NCBI GenBank assembly: GCA_018335695.1
Contig: JAGXRV010000001.1
Coordinates: forward strand, 1-62,177
From: Clostridium sp.
Lineage (GTDB): Bacteria; Bacillota; Dethiobacteria; Dethiobacterales; Dethiobacteraceae
Direction of reading: 5' to 3'
Length of the DNA: 62,177 bases
The notes below the pieces were generated by a model that worked only from the letters and a program-made list of their open reading frames with translations, was not told the origin of the DNA and did no database searches. Position 1 is the stretch's first letter; every line of letters starts with the position of its first letter. The translations under genes were made by a program, and so were the position numbers. This document shows, piece by piece, positions 20,912-29,873 of the stretch.

Positions 20912-23350
20912 ATGGCACATAGGAGACTAAAGCCGGAGGAGCTGCGTTATACATGCGACCCGTCACAGTTTGAGTTTGAGACGACTGAATCAGTGCCGCC
21001 GCTCGAAGGAATTATTGGCCAAGAGCGCGCTGTTCGCGCGATGGAGTTCGGTTTGGCAATTAAGAGGCACAGTTATAATATTTTTATGACAGGTATGACC
21101 GGAACCGGGAAAATTTCCTACGCTCAGACGCTGATCAATGAGGTTGCGGCTACCGAGAAAGCGCCGGATGACTGGTGCTATGTCTATAATTTTGAAAACC
21201 CCAGCCATCCTGTGGCGTTAAATCTGCCCTGCAGTCAAGGGGCTCGTTTCAGTAAAGATATGGCAGAGCTGGTTGAATCCTTGAAAATGGAAATACCCAA
21301 AGCATTTGACGCTGATGATTATGAGCGGCAGAAGGCAGAGATTTTTAAAGAGTTCCAGGAGATAAGGGCGGATTCTTTTGATGAATTGACTAAAATGGCT
21401 ACGGAAGAGGGGTTTGTTTTAAAGCGTGCGAGTACCGGCTTTGTTAGTGTGCCGTTAATCGACGGCAAGGAGCTTTCCAATGAGGAATTTGAAATGTTGC
21501 CTGCCGAAGAGAAGGAAGCATTTGAGCGGAAATCGAGTAATGTGCAGTTTAAAGCTATTCAGGTGATGCGAAAAATTCAGCATGCTGAGAAGGAAATGAA
21601 GGCAAGGACAAAGGAATTGGAAAACAATATCGGCCTGTTCGCTGTGGGTTATTTGATTGACGAGTTAAAAGAGCGCTACAGCAGCCTGGAGCCGGTAGTT
21701 CGCTATCTTGAAGCAGTACAGAAGGATGTCTTGGATAATCTGGATGAATTTCGCAGCAGTGATGAAGATGAAGTTATGCCGTTTCCATGGATGCGTCGTA
21801 AAAATGATCCCGGGTATAAATATCGCGTCAATTTAGTGGTTGACAATAAGGATGCAGCCGGTGCGCCGGTTATTGTAGAGACGAATCCCACCTATTACAA
21901 TTTGGTGGGAAGGGTAGAATATGAAAATAAAATGGGCATGGTTACCACAGACTACACGATGATTAAGGCAGGTTCTTTACTAAAAGCCAACGGTGGATAC
22001 CTCGTTTTGCAGGTGCGCGATGTAATCGCCAGTCCCGGCGCTTGGGAAGGCTTAAAGCGGGTGCTGAAAACGCGGGAAGCCTGCATGGAGAATTTGGGAG
22101 AACAGTTTGGTTTGCTTGCTATGTCATCACTGCGCCCACAGGCAATTCCCGTTAATGTGAAGGTGATTTTAGTAGGCAACCCTTATCTATATCAGCTTCT
22201 TTATCACTATGATGAGGATTTTCGTAAACTGTTTAAAGTCAAAGCAGATTTTGACACAGAAATGGCAGCCTCAAGGGAAAACATGACACAAATGGCAAGT
22301 TTCATAGCGACGCATTCTCAGCGCGAGGGTGTTCTTCCTTTTGACCGTACCGGTGTGGCAAGATTAGTGGAGTACAGTTCTCGCTTGGCAGACCATCAGA
22401 AAAAGCTGAGTACGCGATTTAGTGAGATTGTGGAAATTATCTTTGAGGCTGATGCCTGGGCGCAGATGATGGGCGCTGAAGCCGTAAGCGGTGCACATGT
22501 GAAAAGGGCAATTACTGAAAAGGTTTACCGTTCCGACTCCTATGAGCAAAAACTGCAGGAGTTATTGGAAGAAGGAACTATTTTGCTTGATTTGGCCGGT
22601 GAAAAAATAGGTCAAGTAAATGGCTTATCAGTTTTAAACAGCGGCGACTACATTTTTGGAAGGCCTTCCCGCATTACTGCCGTTACTTATTTGGGCAGAC
22701 AGGGGATTATTAATATTGAGCGTGAAGCAAAGATGAGCGGTCGCATTCACGATAAGGGCTTGTTAACGCTTTCGGGCTACCTTGCCGCTAAGTTTGCGCA
22801 GAAGATACCGCTTTCTCTTTCCGCAAGCCTTACCTTTGAGCAACTGTATTCCGGGATAGACGGGGACAGCGCTTCCAGCACGGAGCTATACGCCTTGCTC
22901 TCAAGCCTTGCCGACCTCCCAGTCCGTCAAGATATAGCCGTTACCGGTTCGGTTAATCAGTTGGGTGAAATTCAGCCGATCGGCGGAGCAACTTATAAAA
23001 TTGAGGGCTTCTTTAAAGCTTGTCAGCTAAAAGGGCTCAGCGGGAGTCAAGGCGTGATGCTGCCAGTGCAAAATGTGCTAAATTTAAACCTCAACGATGA
23101 AGTGGTGGAAGCTGTCAGAGAAGGCAATTTCCATATTTATCCTGTTTCGACGATTGAGGAAGGTATTGAAATCCTGACAGGCGTCCCGGCAGGACAAGCT
23201 GATGAAAATGGCCGGTATTTGCCTGATTCTGTTTATGGCCGCGTTGTTAAAAAGCTGGAGGAGTATAACAGTCTGCTTGGCCGGGAAAAAGAGGAAAACA
23301 GCGGCGGCAGAAGTATGGGCGAGAGCGGTTGTTTAGGAACGTGTCATTAA
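20912..23350 (+). CDS. Lon-related ATP-dependent protease (LonC/YcbZ-like)
   Basis: AAA+ serine protease of 812 residues without the usual Lon N-domain. An N-terminal AAA+ core has the Walker A GMTGTGKIS (residues 61-69). It is followed by a long coiled-coil insertion (about 120-270), the second half of the ATPase, and a C-terminal Lon protease domain. The catalytic dyad is Ser653 in GDSASS and Lys696 in GGATYKIEG. In Walker A the residue after the lysine is Ile rather than Ser/Thr. The tail ends GESGCLGTCH. Substrates are unknown. ATG follows AAGAAGGGGGAAGG. It may be cotranscribed with mnmH, 19 bases downstream. Confidence 0.88.
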   Translation: MAHRRLKPEELRYTCDPSQFEFETTESVPPLEGIIGQERAVRAMEFGLAIKRHSYNIFMTGMTGTGKISYAQTLINEVAATEKAPDDWCYVYNFENPSHPVALNLPCSQGARFSKDMAELVESLKMEIPKAFDADDYERQKAEIFKEFQEIRADSFDELTKMATEEGFVLKRASTGFVSVPLIDGKELSNEEFEMLPAEEKEAFERKSSNVQFKAIQVMRKIQHAEKEMKARTKELENNIGLFAVGYLIDELKERYSSLEPVVRYLEAVQKDVLDNLDEFRSSDEDEVMPFPWMRRKNDPGYKYRVNLVVDNKDAAGAPVIVETNPTYYNLVGRVEYENKMGMVTTDYTMIKAGSLLKANGGYLVLQVRDVIASPGAWEGLKRVLKTREACMENLGEQFGLLAMSSLRPQAIPVNVKVILVGNPYLYQLLYHYDEDFRKLFKVKADFDTEMAASRENMTQMASFIATHSQREGVLPFDRTGVARLVEYSSRLADHQKKLSTRFSEIVEIIFEADAWAQMMGAEAVSGAHVKRAITEKVYRSDSYEQKLQELLEEGTILLDLAGEKIGQVNGLSVLNSGDYIFGRPSRITAVTYLGRQGIINIEREAKMSGRIHDKGLLTLSGYLAAKFAQKIPLSLSASLTFEQLYSGIDGDSASSTELYALLSSLADLPVRQDIAVTGSVNQLGEIQPIGGATYKIEGFFKACQLKGLSGSQGVMLPVQNVLNLNLNDEVVEAVREGNFHIYPVSTIEEGIEILTGVPAGQADENGRYLPDSVYGRVVKKLEEYNSLLGREKEENSGGRSMGESGCLGTCH

Positions 23351-23369
23351 ACAAGGAAGGACTGGCAGG

Positions 23370-24440
23370 TTGAAATCGCTAATAACTGTAGAGAAGTTGC
23401 TGCAAAGCAGGGAAAGTTATTGTGTGGTCGATGTGCGTTCTCCCAAAGAATTTTTAGAAGCCCGAATTCCCGGTGCTGTTAATCTGCCTCTTTTCGGGGA
23501 TGAGGAGCGGGCGATACTCGGAGCTGCATATCGGCGGGAAGGAGCCGAACAAGCAAAACTGCTCGGCCTATCGCTTGCGGCGCCGCGCTTGCCGCAACTT
23601 GTGGAAACGATTTTGGCCTGCGCTGCCGGACGGGAGATAGTGCTTTACTGCTGGCGGGGCGGAATGCGGAGCAGAAGCCTGTTTTCCGTAATGTCGGCGA
23701 TGGGGTATTCTGTTTGGCAACTACAGGGAGGCTATAAAGCGTTTCGCCGCCAAGTGGTCAGTTATCTCAGCAATACTAAAATCGGCGTGCCTGTATTTGT
23801 TTTAAACGGGCTGACCGGTGTGGGGAAGACATTGCTGCTGAGAGAATTGGCGAGATGCGGCGCGCCTGTTTTAAACCTGGAGGAAATGGCTAACCATCGC
23901 GGCTCAGTTTTCGGTGCTGTAGGTTTAGGCGCTGCCCGGAGCCAGAAGGATTTTGAAGCGCTTTTATTTCTTGCTTTGCATGACTTGCAAGGAGCGCCTT
24001 ATCTGCTGGTAGAAGGAGAAGGCAAAAAAATCGGGCCGGTGGTTCTGCCAGATTTTCTCTGCGAAGCGATGCGTGAAGGAGCGCATCTTCTGCTTGAAGC
24101 CGCTCTGGACCTGCGCGTTGAACGAATCTTAAATGAATATGCGTGGATGACTGATAACCGCCAGGCTTTAACCGCCGCCGTTTTGGCTTTGCAGAAAAAG
24201 CTTGGCCGGGAGAAATGCGAGCTGCTGGTCGCAAAGATTAATTTGGGTGATTATAGTTTTGCAGCGCGGACGCTTTGTACAGATTATTACGACCTTTATT
24301 ACCGTGACTCGCAGAGAGAGAAGGGCGATTACCTTGCTGTGATAGATCTGAGCGATCTAGGCAAGGCGGTGTCGTCGGTGCTTGATTGCTGTCGGGAGAA
24401 AGTTTTGCAGAATACGAGCGCCGGCGAAGCGGAACTGTAA
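23370..24440 (+). CDS. mnmH: tRNA 2-selenouridine synthase
   Basis: Rhodanese-fold enzyme (SelU) that geranylates and then replaces the sulfur of 2-thiouridine at tRNA wobble position 34 with selenium, using selenophosphate. The N-terminal rhodanese domain has the DVRSPKEF start and the active-site Cys94 in LYCWRGGMRS. The second domain begins with a P-loop GLTGVGKT (147-154). At 356 residues it has normal length. It starts with TTG behind AAGGAAGG. Its presence implies a selenophosphate supply (SelD) elsewhere in the genome; no selenoprotein is evident in this window. Confidence 0.92.
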   Translation: MKSLITVEKLLQSRESYCVVDVRSPKEFLEARIPGAVNLPLFGDEERAILGAAYRREGAEQAKLLGLSLAAPRLPQLVETILACAAGREIVLYCWRGGMRSRSLFSVMSAMGYSVWQLQGGYKAFRRQVVSYLSNTKIGVPVFVLNGLTGVGKTLLLRELARCGAPVLNLEEMANHRGSVFGAVGLGAARSQKDFEALLFLALHDLQGAPYLLVEGEGKKIGPVVLPDFLCEAMREGAHLLLEAALDLRVERILNEYAWMTDNRQALTAAVLALQKKLGREKCELLVAKINLGDYSFAARTLCTDYYDLYYRDSQREKGDYLAVIDLSDLGKAVSSVLDCCREKVLQNTSAGEAEL

Positions 24441-24479
24441 CTTCCGGTTATCTCAGGAATTAACAAGGAGGCATTTTCA

Positions 24480-24938
24480 GTGCATGTAGTTTTGGTGGAG
24501 CCGGAAATTCCGCCTAACACCGGCAATATTTCCCGTACTTGTGCGGTTACCGGCACAGAGCTTCATCTGGTTGAACCGCTTGGCTTTTCCATTGACGACC
24601 GGCAGTTAAAGCGCGCCGGCCTAGACTATTGGCCGTTTTTAAAGTTGCATATTCATGAAAATCTCCACGGGTTTTTACAGACTGTGGCGACTGAAAACTT
24701 TTGGTTTCTGACAGCGTATGGAAAGCGGAGTTATGCTGAGATTAATTATCGGCCCGACGATTTTCTGGTGTTTGGCAAAGAGACAGCGGGGCTGCCAAAA
24801 GAACTGCTTGCCGCATATCCGGAGCGTACCGTTCGTATCCCCATGGGCTCTGAACTTCGCTCCCTTAACTTGTCAAATTCTGTGGCTATCGTACTTTATG
24901 AAGCATTGAGACAACAGGGTTTCCCCGGTCTCTCTTAA
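24480..24938 (+). CDS. trmL: tRNA (cytidine/uridine-34 2'-O)-methyltransferase TrmL
   Basis: SPOUT-family methyltransferase that adds a 2'-O-methyl group at the wobble nucleotide of tRNA-Leu species. The 152-residue protein starts HVVLVEPEIPPNTGNISRTC and has the knot motifs LVFGKETAGLPKELL and IPMGSELRSLNLSNSVAIVLYEALRQ. GTG at 24480 is preceded by AAGGAGG at good spacing. It follows mnmH by 39 bases, so two wobble-position modification enzymes are adjacent. Confidence 0.94.
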   Translation: MHVVLVEPEIPPNTGNISRTCAVTGTELHLVEPLGFSIDDRQLKRAGLDYWPFLKLHIHENLHGFLQTVATENFWFLTAYGKRSYAEINYRPDDFLVFGKETAGLPKELLAAYPERTVRIPMGSELRSLNLSNSVAIVLYEALRQQGFPGLS

Positions 24939-25100
24939 GCTGTAGGCGCCGGAAGCTGCCTGGACAGTCAACTTGAGGCAAAAGCTTTCGACAGGTTGCA
25001 GAAAAAGTAAACGACAGAAACATCTGCTAATAATTTGCCGCAAAATGGACACCTTAGTGCAGACTGATGTTTTTACAAAAAAATTTAAGGAGGTTTGAGT

Positions 25101-25310
25101 ATGTCTGAGAAAATTACACTGAAAATTAGCGGTTTGTCTTGCAACCACTGCAAAATGAAAATTGAGAAGGCGTTGAAAACTTTGGCCGGTGTAGAAAATG
25201 TACAGGTTAAGTTAGAGGCGGGTGAGGCGGAAGTGGATTTTGATGCTGCTAAAATCAGCGAAGCTGAGCTTAAAGCGGTAATTGTTGATGCCGGATATGA
25301 AGTCAGCTAA
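25101..25310 (+). CDS. heavy-metal-associated (CopZ-like) protein
   Basis: A 69-residue ferredoxin-like HMA domain with the metal-binding GLSCNHCKMKIEKAL motif (CxxC). This is the size of free copper chaperones. No P-type ATPase or CsoR-type repressor is adjacent, so metal and partner are unproven. ATG at 25101 has an ideal AAGGAGGT six bases upstream. The next gene is a Fur-family regulator with its own promoter. Confidence 0.88.
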   Translation: MSEKITLKISGLSCNHCKMKIEKALKTLAGVENVQVKLEAGEAEVDFDAAKISEAELKAVIVDAGYEVS

Positions 25311-25330
25311 GCTAAAAATGCTTTTAGTTC

Positions 25331-25367
25331 TTGACAAATGTTGAGGCAATAAAATATAGTTTATATT
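25331..25367 (+). promoter_or_regulatory. sigma-A promoter with overlapping inverted repeat before the Fur/PerR gene
   Basis: TTGACA at 25331-25336, an 18-bp spacer, and TATAGT at 25355-25360. A 15-bp inverted repeat AATATA-GTT-TATATT (25353-25367) covers the -10. Its length equals that of a Fur/PerR box, suggesting autoregulation, although the sequence is not the canonical TTATAATNATTATAA. Confidence 0.5.
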
Positions 25368-25415
25368 AGCAGACAATTAGCGTAGCGGACAATGGCTGGA
25401 ATTGAGGCGATTGCG

Positions 25416-25835
25416 ATGGGTAAATTACCACAGATTCATAGAATGACCAAACAGCGCAAGATCATTTTAGATGTGCTGCGCGCTACTAAAGAGCACCCCA
25501 CAGCTGACTGGATTTATGAACAGGTAAGGCAAACCATGCCTCGCATCAGTTTAGGAACTGTCTATCGTAATCTGCGTGTTTTAAAAGAAATGCAGGATAT
25601 CCAGGAGTTAAATTACGGCAGTACATATAGTCTTTATGACGGCAATGCGGAGCCGCATTATCACTTTGTTTGCAAAGAATGCGGCGCTGTTTTAGACATT
25701 GATCTGCCCTTGTATAGCTCATATGATCAAAAAGTTGCCGAGTTGCTGGGCGGTCAGGTTGATTTCCACCGCATGGAATTTTATGGCAGTTGTGCCGACT
25801 GCTTCTCAGGCAATAGTAAGCTTATGCAAATCTAA
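25416..25835 (+). CDS. Fur-family transcriptional regulator, PerR-like
   Basis: Metal-dependent winged-helix repressor of 139 residues. The DNA-binding helix (HPTADWIYEQVRQTMPRISLGTVYRNLRVL) is followed by the HYHFVCKECGAVLDI metal region. Two CxxC pairs (CKEC, CADC) form the structural zinc site. The FHRMEFYGSCADC ending is closer to PerR than to iron-sensing Fur. Nearby oxidative-stress genes (rubrerythrin, flavodiiron protein) would be plausible targets, but that is inference. ATG at 25416 has GAGG eight bases upstream; ATG at 25392 lacks a site. Confidence 0.88.
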   Translation: MGKLPQIHRMTKQRKIILDVLRATKEHPTADWIYEQVRQTMPRISLGTVYRNLRVLKEMQDIQELNYGSTYSLYDGNAEPHYHFVCKECGAVLDIDLPLYSSYDQKVAELLGGQVDFHRMEFYGSCADCFSGNSKLMQI

Positions 25836-25938
25836 AAATGTGGCTCAGACGTGCAAAAAAGGTTTGCTTGGGCTATCAGCAGCTTTGGTGCTAAAATTAT
25901 GTCGGCAAACGTATGCTGAAGCAAGGGGGTGCTCAAAA

Positions 25939-26193
25939 GTGAAACTCTTGTTTTTGCTGGTTGTCAGCGTTTTCCTGACTTTGGGCATGATTTTATTGCC
26001 GCCTTTAACAGGAACAGATCTTGGCAGTCTTGTCGCGCGTGCTTGGCTTGTTTTGGGGCTTTTGGTTTTTGCCGGTTATTATCTTTCTTTTCTGGAGCAG
26101 CAGAAACAGACTCGTTGGCTCAGAATGTCTGGGCGGATTAAAACAGGCACCAGCGCCGCTTCTTCAGGCGAGCGTATTGCCGGATGGAACTGA
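25939..26193 (+). CDS. small two-helix membrane protein, unknown function
   Basis: An 84-residue open frame beginning at GTG 25939, eight bases after AAGGGGGTG. It encodes two hydrophobic segments (KLLFLLVVSVFLTLGMILL and ARAWLVLGLLVFAGYYLSFL) and a short basic, Ser/Thr-rich tail. It resembles no family I can name. The frame remains open upstream into the regulator gene, but the ribosome site favours this start. A good terminator follows within 20 bases, which supports a real transcription unit ending here. Confidence 0.55.
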   Translation: MKLLFLLVVSVFLTLGMILLPPLTGTDLGSLVARAWLVLGLLVFAGYYLSFLEQQKQTRWLRMSGRIKTGTSAASSGERIAGWN

Positions 26194-26212
26194 CCATTTT
26201 ATTATTCAACTT

Positions 26213-26246
26213 CTGCGTGAGCCGGGTAACTGTCTCACGCAGTTTT
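26213..26246 (+). terminator. terminator after the small membrane protein
   Basis: CTGCGTGAG (26213-26221) and CTCACGCAG (26234-26242) form a perfect 9-bp stem followed by TTTT. Confidence 0.8.
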
Positions 26247-26316
26247 AATTCCTGCTGCGAGCTGTTTAGCGTCACCTTTTAAAAGAGAAACAAATCTTTA
26301 TCCAAGCTGTTTAAGA

Positions 26317-26345
26317 AAAGGAAATTAGCAGGAAAAAAAGAATTA
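26317..26345 (+). promoter_or_regulatory. sigma-H-type promoter for dnaE
   Basis: AAAGGAAAT (26317-26325), 11 bp, AAAGAATTA (26337-26345). Both boxes match RnAGGAwWW and RnnGAATww without a mismatch. The dnaE start is 29 bp downstream. This is the best sigma-H match in the window. Confidence 0.6.
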
Positions 26346-26374
26346 TATAGCCAGAGCGCTGACGGGGTGACTTC

Positions 26375-29300
26375 ATGAAGAATAATTCATTTGTTCATTT
26401 GCATACCCATACCGAATATTCGCTTTTGGACGGGGCAGGCAAAATTACTAAGGCGGTGTCGCGGGCAAAAGAACTTGGTATGCCTGCGCTTGCTATTACC
26501 GACCACGGCGTAATGTATGGCGTAATTGATTTTTATAAGGCGGCAAAAAAGGGCGGGATTAAACCGGTTATTGGGTGTGAGGTTTATGTGGCGCCGCGGA
26601 GTCGTTTTGATCGTGACGCGCGTAAAGATAGCAAGCAATATCATTTGGTTTTGCTGGCCCGCAACCGCGAAGGTTACAATAATCTGATGGAGTTGGTGAC
26701 TCGCGGATTCAGTGAAGGATTTTATTATAAGCCACGGGTGGACCATGAGCTTTTGCGCCGTTACAGTAGAGGGCTTATCGCGCTATCTGCCTGTATTGTC
26801 GGGGAAATACCTATGGCGCTTCTGGAAAACAGGGAAGAAGACGCGCGTAAACTTTTAACATTTTATCGAGAAACATTTGGCAGTGAAAATTTTTTTCTTG
26901 AAATGCAAGACCATGGCTTGGCGGAGCAAAAAACTGTAAATCCCCGCTTGCTTAATTTGGCCAGGGAAACTGACACGCCGTTAGTGGTAACAAACGATCT
27001 GCATTATATCGCGCGGGAAGATGCCGAAGCACATGATGTGTTATTGTGCATTCAGACCGGAAAGATTCGTGAAGATGAGCAAAGGATACGCTTTTCTACT
27101 GACGAGTTTTATCTGAAAAGCGCGGCAGAGATGGCAGCTCTATTTCCTAATTCGCCGGATGCTTTAATGAATACGTTGCAGATCGCGGAAGCATGCAATT
27201 TGGAATTTGATTTTGGGCAGACTCATCTGCCGGGATACGAAATTCCTAAACAATATGACGATAACGGCTACCTGCGAGAAGTTTGCTTGCAGGGAGCAAA
27301 AAAGCGTTATGGGTACAATTTGCCTGACCATGTGCGAGAGCGGCTTGACTACGAGCTGGCAGTAATTGCCGAGATGGGCTACGCGTCCTATTTTTTGGTT
27401 GTTTGGGATTTTGTAAGTTATGCCCACAAAAACGGGATCATGGTAGGGCCGGGACGGGGTTCCGCCGCCGGCAGTCTGGTCGCTTATAGTCTGGAAATTA
27501 CAAATATTGATCCGCTCAAATATGGTCTGCTTTTTGAGCGTTTCCTTAACCCTGAACGTGTTTCCATGCCTGATATCGACATTGATTTTTGTTATGAGAA
27601 AAGGGAAAAAGTTATCGAGTACGTAGTGAATAAGTATGGTGAAGATGCGGTCGCCCAAATTATTACTTTTGGGACGATGGCGGCCAGAGCTGCTGTGCGT
27701 GATGTGGGGCGTGTTTTAAATATCCCGTATGCGGAAGTTGATAAGATTGCTAAAATGATTCCGTTTGAAGTAAATATTTCTATCAAAGAAGCTTTAGATA
27801 AGTCTCCCGATCTAAAAGCGCTCTATAAAAAAGAAGATAAGGTACGTCAGCTTATTGATTTGAGTGTTGCTGTGGAAGGTCTCCCTCGCCACGCTTCCAC
27901 CCATGCCGCAGGCGTGGTTATCTCGAAAGATCGGCTGGTTACTCATGTGCCGCTGCAAAAATCGGGAGAAGAAGGCATGGTGACCCAGTTCCCCATGGGG
28001 ACACTGGAAGAGTTGGGTTTGTTGAAAATGGACTTTCTTGGTCTGCGCACTTTGACAATTATGGGAGAGGCACTCCGTTTGATCAAACAGTCTTTGGGCA
28101 AAGAAATCGAGCTTGCTTCTTTGCCGCTTGATGACGGCTTGACTTACTGCCTTCTTTCCCAAGGAGATACGTCCGGTGTGTTTCAGCTTGAATCCTCAGG
28201 TATGCGCAGTATCCTGCGCGAACTGAAGCCAAATGTTTTTGAGGATATTATTGCGGTGGTGGCTTTGTATCGTCCAGGCCCCATGGAACAGATTTCCACT
28301 TTCATCGGCAATAAACACGGACATAATCCGATTCATTATCTTCATGCCGATTTAGAACCGATTTTGCAGGAAACATACGGAATTATGGTATATCAGGAAC
28401 AGATTATGCAAGTGGCTTCAACTATGGCCGGATTTTCTTTGGGAGAGGCCGACTTGCTGCGCCGGGCTATCGGGAAAAAGAAATTAGAAGTGCTAAATCA
28501 GCAACGGGAGTTATTTGTTGCAGGTTGCGTCGCTAAAGGTCACCCAAAGAGAATGGCGGACGAGCTGTATGATTTGATTGTTAAGTTCGCTTCCTATGGA
28601 TTTAACAAATCACATGCGGCGGCATATGCTTTGATAGCATACCAGACCGCATATCTAAAAGCCAACTTCCCCACTCAATATATGGCGGCGCTGCTGACCG
28701 GCGTAATGGCCACTACCGATAAAGTGGCAGGATATATCGCTGATTGCAAACGGATGGAGATAGATGTGCAGCCACCGGAGATCAATTTCAGTGAGGCTAA
28801 CTTTATTGTTGCAGGCGAGAAGCTGATTCGCTATGGTCTGGCTGCAGTCAAAAATGTGGGGTTAGGTGCCATTGAGTCAATCCTTGCGGCAAGGCAGGAG
28901 AAGGGCAATTTTACATCTTTGCGTGACTTTTGTTCCCGGGTTGATTTGCGCAGTTGCAACAAAAAGGTTTTGGAAAGCCTGATAAAGTGCGGGGCATTTG
29001 ACAGCCTGGGGGGAAGTCGCAATCAATATTTAGCTGTTTTGGATGAAACCATCTCTGCGGCTCAGACGATGAACAGAGAGCGGCAAAACGGTCAAATGTC
29101 TATGTTTGAGCTTGTTGAAGAAGAAGTAGACTGTCACTGGCTGCAATTGAGGGATGAATTGCCGGATTTGCCTCTTCTTTCTCCGCGGGCACGACTGAAC
29201 ATGGAAAAAGAGTCGCTTGGGCTCTACCTTAGCGGCCATCCTCTGGAAGAATATCAGCAGCTGCTCAAACTTTATGCCGGATTTTCTGAGATTGTCAGTT

Positions 29301-29806
29301 TGGCTGAGTCGCCGAATAATCAGCAGGTTGTTGTGGCCGGCATGATTAGCACCGTTAAACATCTTGTTACGAAAACCGGTAAACCGATGGCTTTCTTTTT
29401 ACTGGAAGACCTGGTGAGTTCCATAGAGGTTGTAGTTTTTTCCTCTGTTTACGAGAAGGCAAGGCAATCTCTGGAAAACGACATGGTCGTCCTGGTACGT
29501 GGTCGAATTGACCATAAGGATGAAGGAGAAGTAAAAATGATTGCCGAGGATATTCTGCCTTTACCCAAAGAAGTCAAAGAAGTTGTTATTCGTTGTGGAG
29601 AGGACGGCAAATTAAGTCAGTTGCTTTCTTTGAAAGAGATACTTGCCGGTTCGTGCGGCACTATGCCGGTCTACTTAGATTTTCCCGTCAATGGTAAGCG
29701 GATGCTCCTGCCACAGAGTTTTTGGCTGCATGGTGAAGCGCCGCAACTGACTGAGATTGAAAAGCTCTTTGGGCACGGTACTGTTATTGTCCGTCAGTTG
29801 GGATAA
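26375..29806 (+). CDS. dnaE: DNA polymerase III alpha subunit DnaE
   Basis: C-family replicative polymerase of 1143 residues. The N-terminal PHP domain begins HLHTHTEYSLLDGAGK and keeps the metal-ligand pattern (ITDHGVMYG). Polymerase-core aspartates lie in MPDIDIDF, and the palm/fingers region has GRGSAAGSLVAYSL and the MVYQEQIMQVASTMAGFS stretch. A helix-hairpin-helix is followed by an OB fold near residues 980-1060. In Firmicutes DnaE usually accompanies PolC, which is not in the window. ATG at 26375 is preceded by GGGGTG. The gene lies ahead of pfkA and pyk, a common Firmicutes order. Confidence 0.97.
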   Translation: MKNNSFVHLHTHTEYSLLDGAGKITKAVSRAKELGMPALAITDHGVMYGVIDFYKAAKKGGIKPVIGCEVYVAPRSRFDRDARKDSKQYHLVLLARNREGYNNLMELVTRGFSEGFYYKPRVDHELLRRYSRGLIALSACIVGEIPMALLENREEDARKLLTFYRETFGSENFFLEMQDHGLAEQKTVNPRLLNLARETDTPLVVTNDLHYIAREDAEAHDVLLCIQTGKIREDEQRIRFSTDEFYLKSAAEMAALFPNSPDALMNTLQIAEACNLEFDFGQTHLPGYEIPKQYDDNGYLREVCLQGAKKRYGYNLPDHVRERLDYELAVIAEMGYASYFLVVWDFVSYAHKNGIMVGPGRGSAAGSLVAYSLEITNIDPLKYGLLFERFLNPERVSMPDIDIDFCYEKREKVIEYVVNKYGEDAVAQIITFGTMAARAAVRDVGRVLNIPYAEVDKIAKMIPFEVNISIKEALDKSPDLKALYKKEDKVRQLIDLSVAVEGLPRHASTHAAGVVISKDRLVTHVPLQKSGEEGMVTQFPMGTLEELGLLKMDFLGLRTLTIMGEALRLIKQSLGKEIELASLPLDDGLTYCLLSQGDTSGVFQLESSGMRSILRELKPNVFEDIIAVVALYRPGPMEQISTFIGNKHGHNPIHYLHADLEPILQETYGIMVYQEQIMQVASTMAGFSLGEADLLRRAIGKKKLEVLNQQRELFVAGCVAKGHPKRMADELYDLIVKFASYGFNKSHAAAYALIAYQTAYLKANFPTQYMAALLTGVMATTDKVAGYIADCKRMEIDVQPPEINFSEANFIVAGEKLIRYGLAAVKNVGLGAIESILAARQEKGNFTSLRDFCSRVDLRSCNKKVLESLIKCGAFDSLGGSRNQYLAVLDETISAAQTMNRERQNGQMSMFELVEEEVDCHWLQLRDELPDLPLLSPRARLNMEKESLGLYLSGHPLEEYQQLLKLYAGFSEIVSLAESPNNQQVVVAGMISTVKHLVTKTGKPMAFFLLEDLVSSIEVVVFSSVYEKARQSLENDMVVLVRGRIDHKDEGEVKMIAEDILPLPKEVKEVVIRCGEDGKLSQLLSLKEILAGSCGTMPVYLDFPVNGKRMLLPQSFWLHGEAPQLTEIEKLFGHGTVIVRQLG

Positions 29807-29873
29807 GCGGCTGCCGGCACGGGCAAAATTAGAAAGTAATTCATGTTGAACCGATATAGGAGTATGTGTAGAG

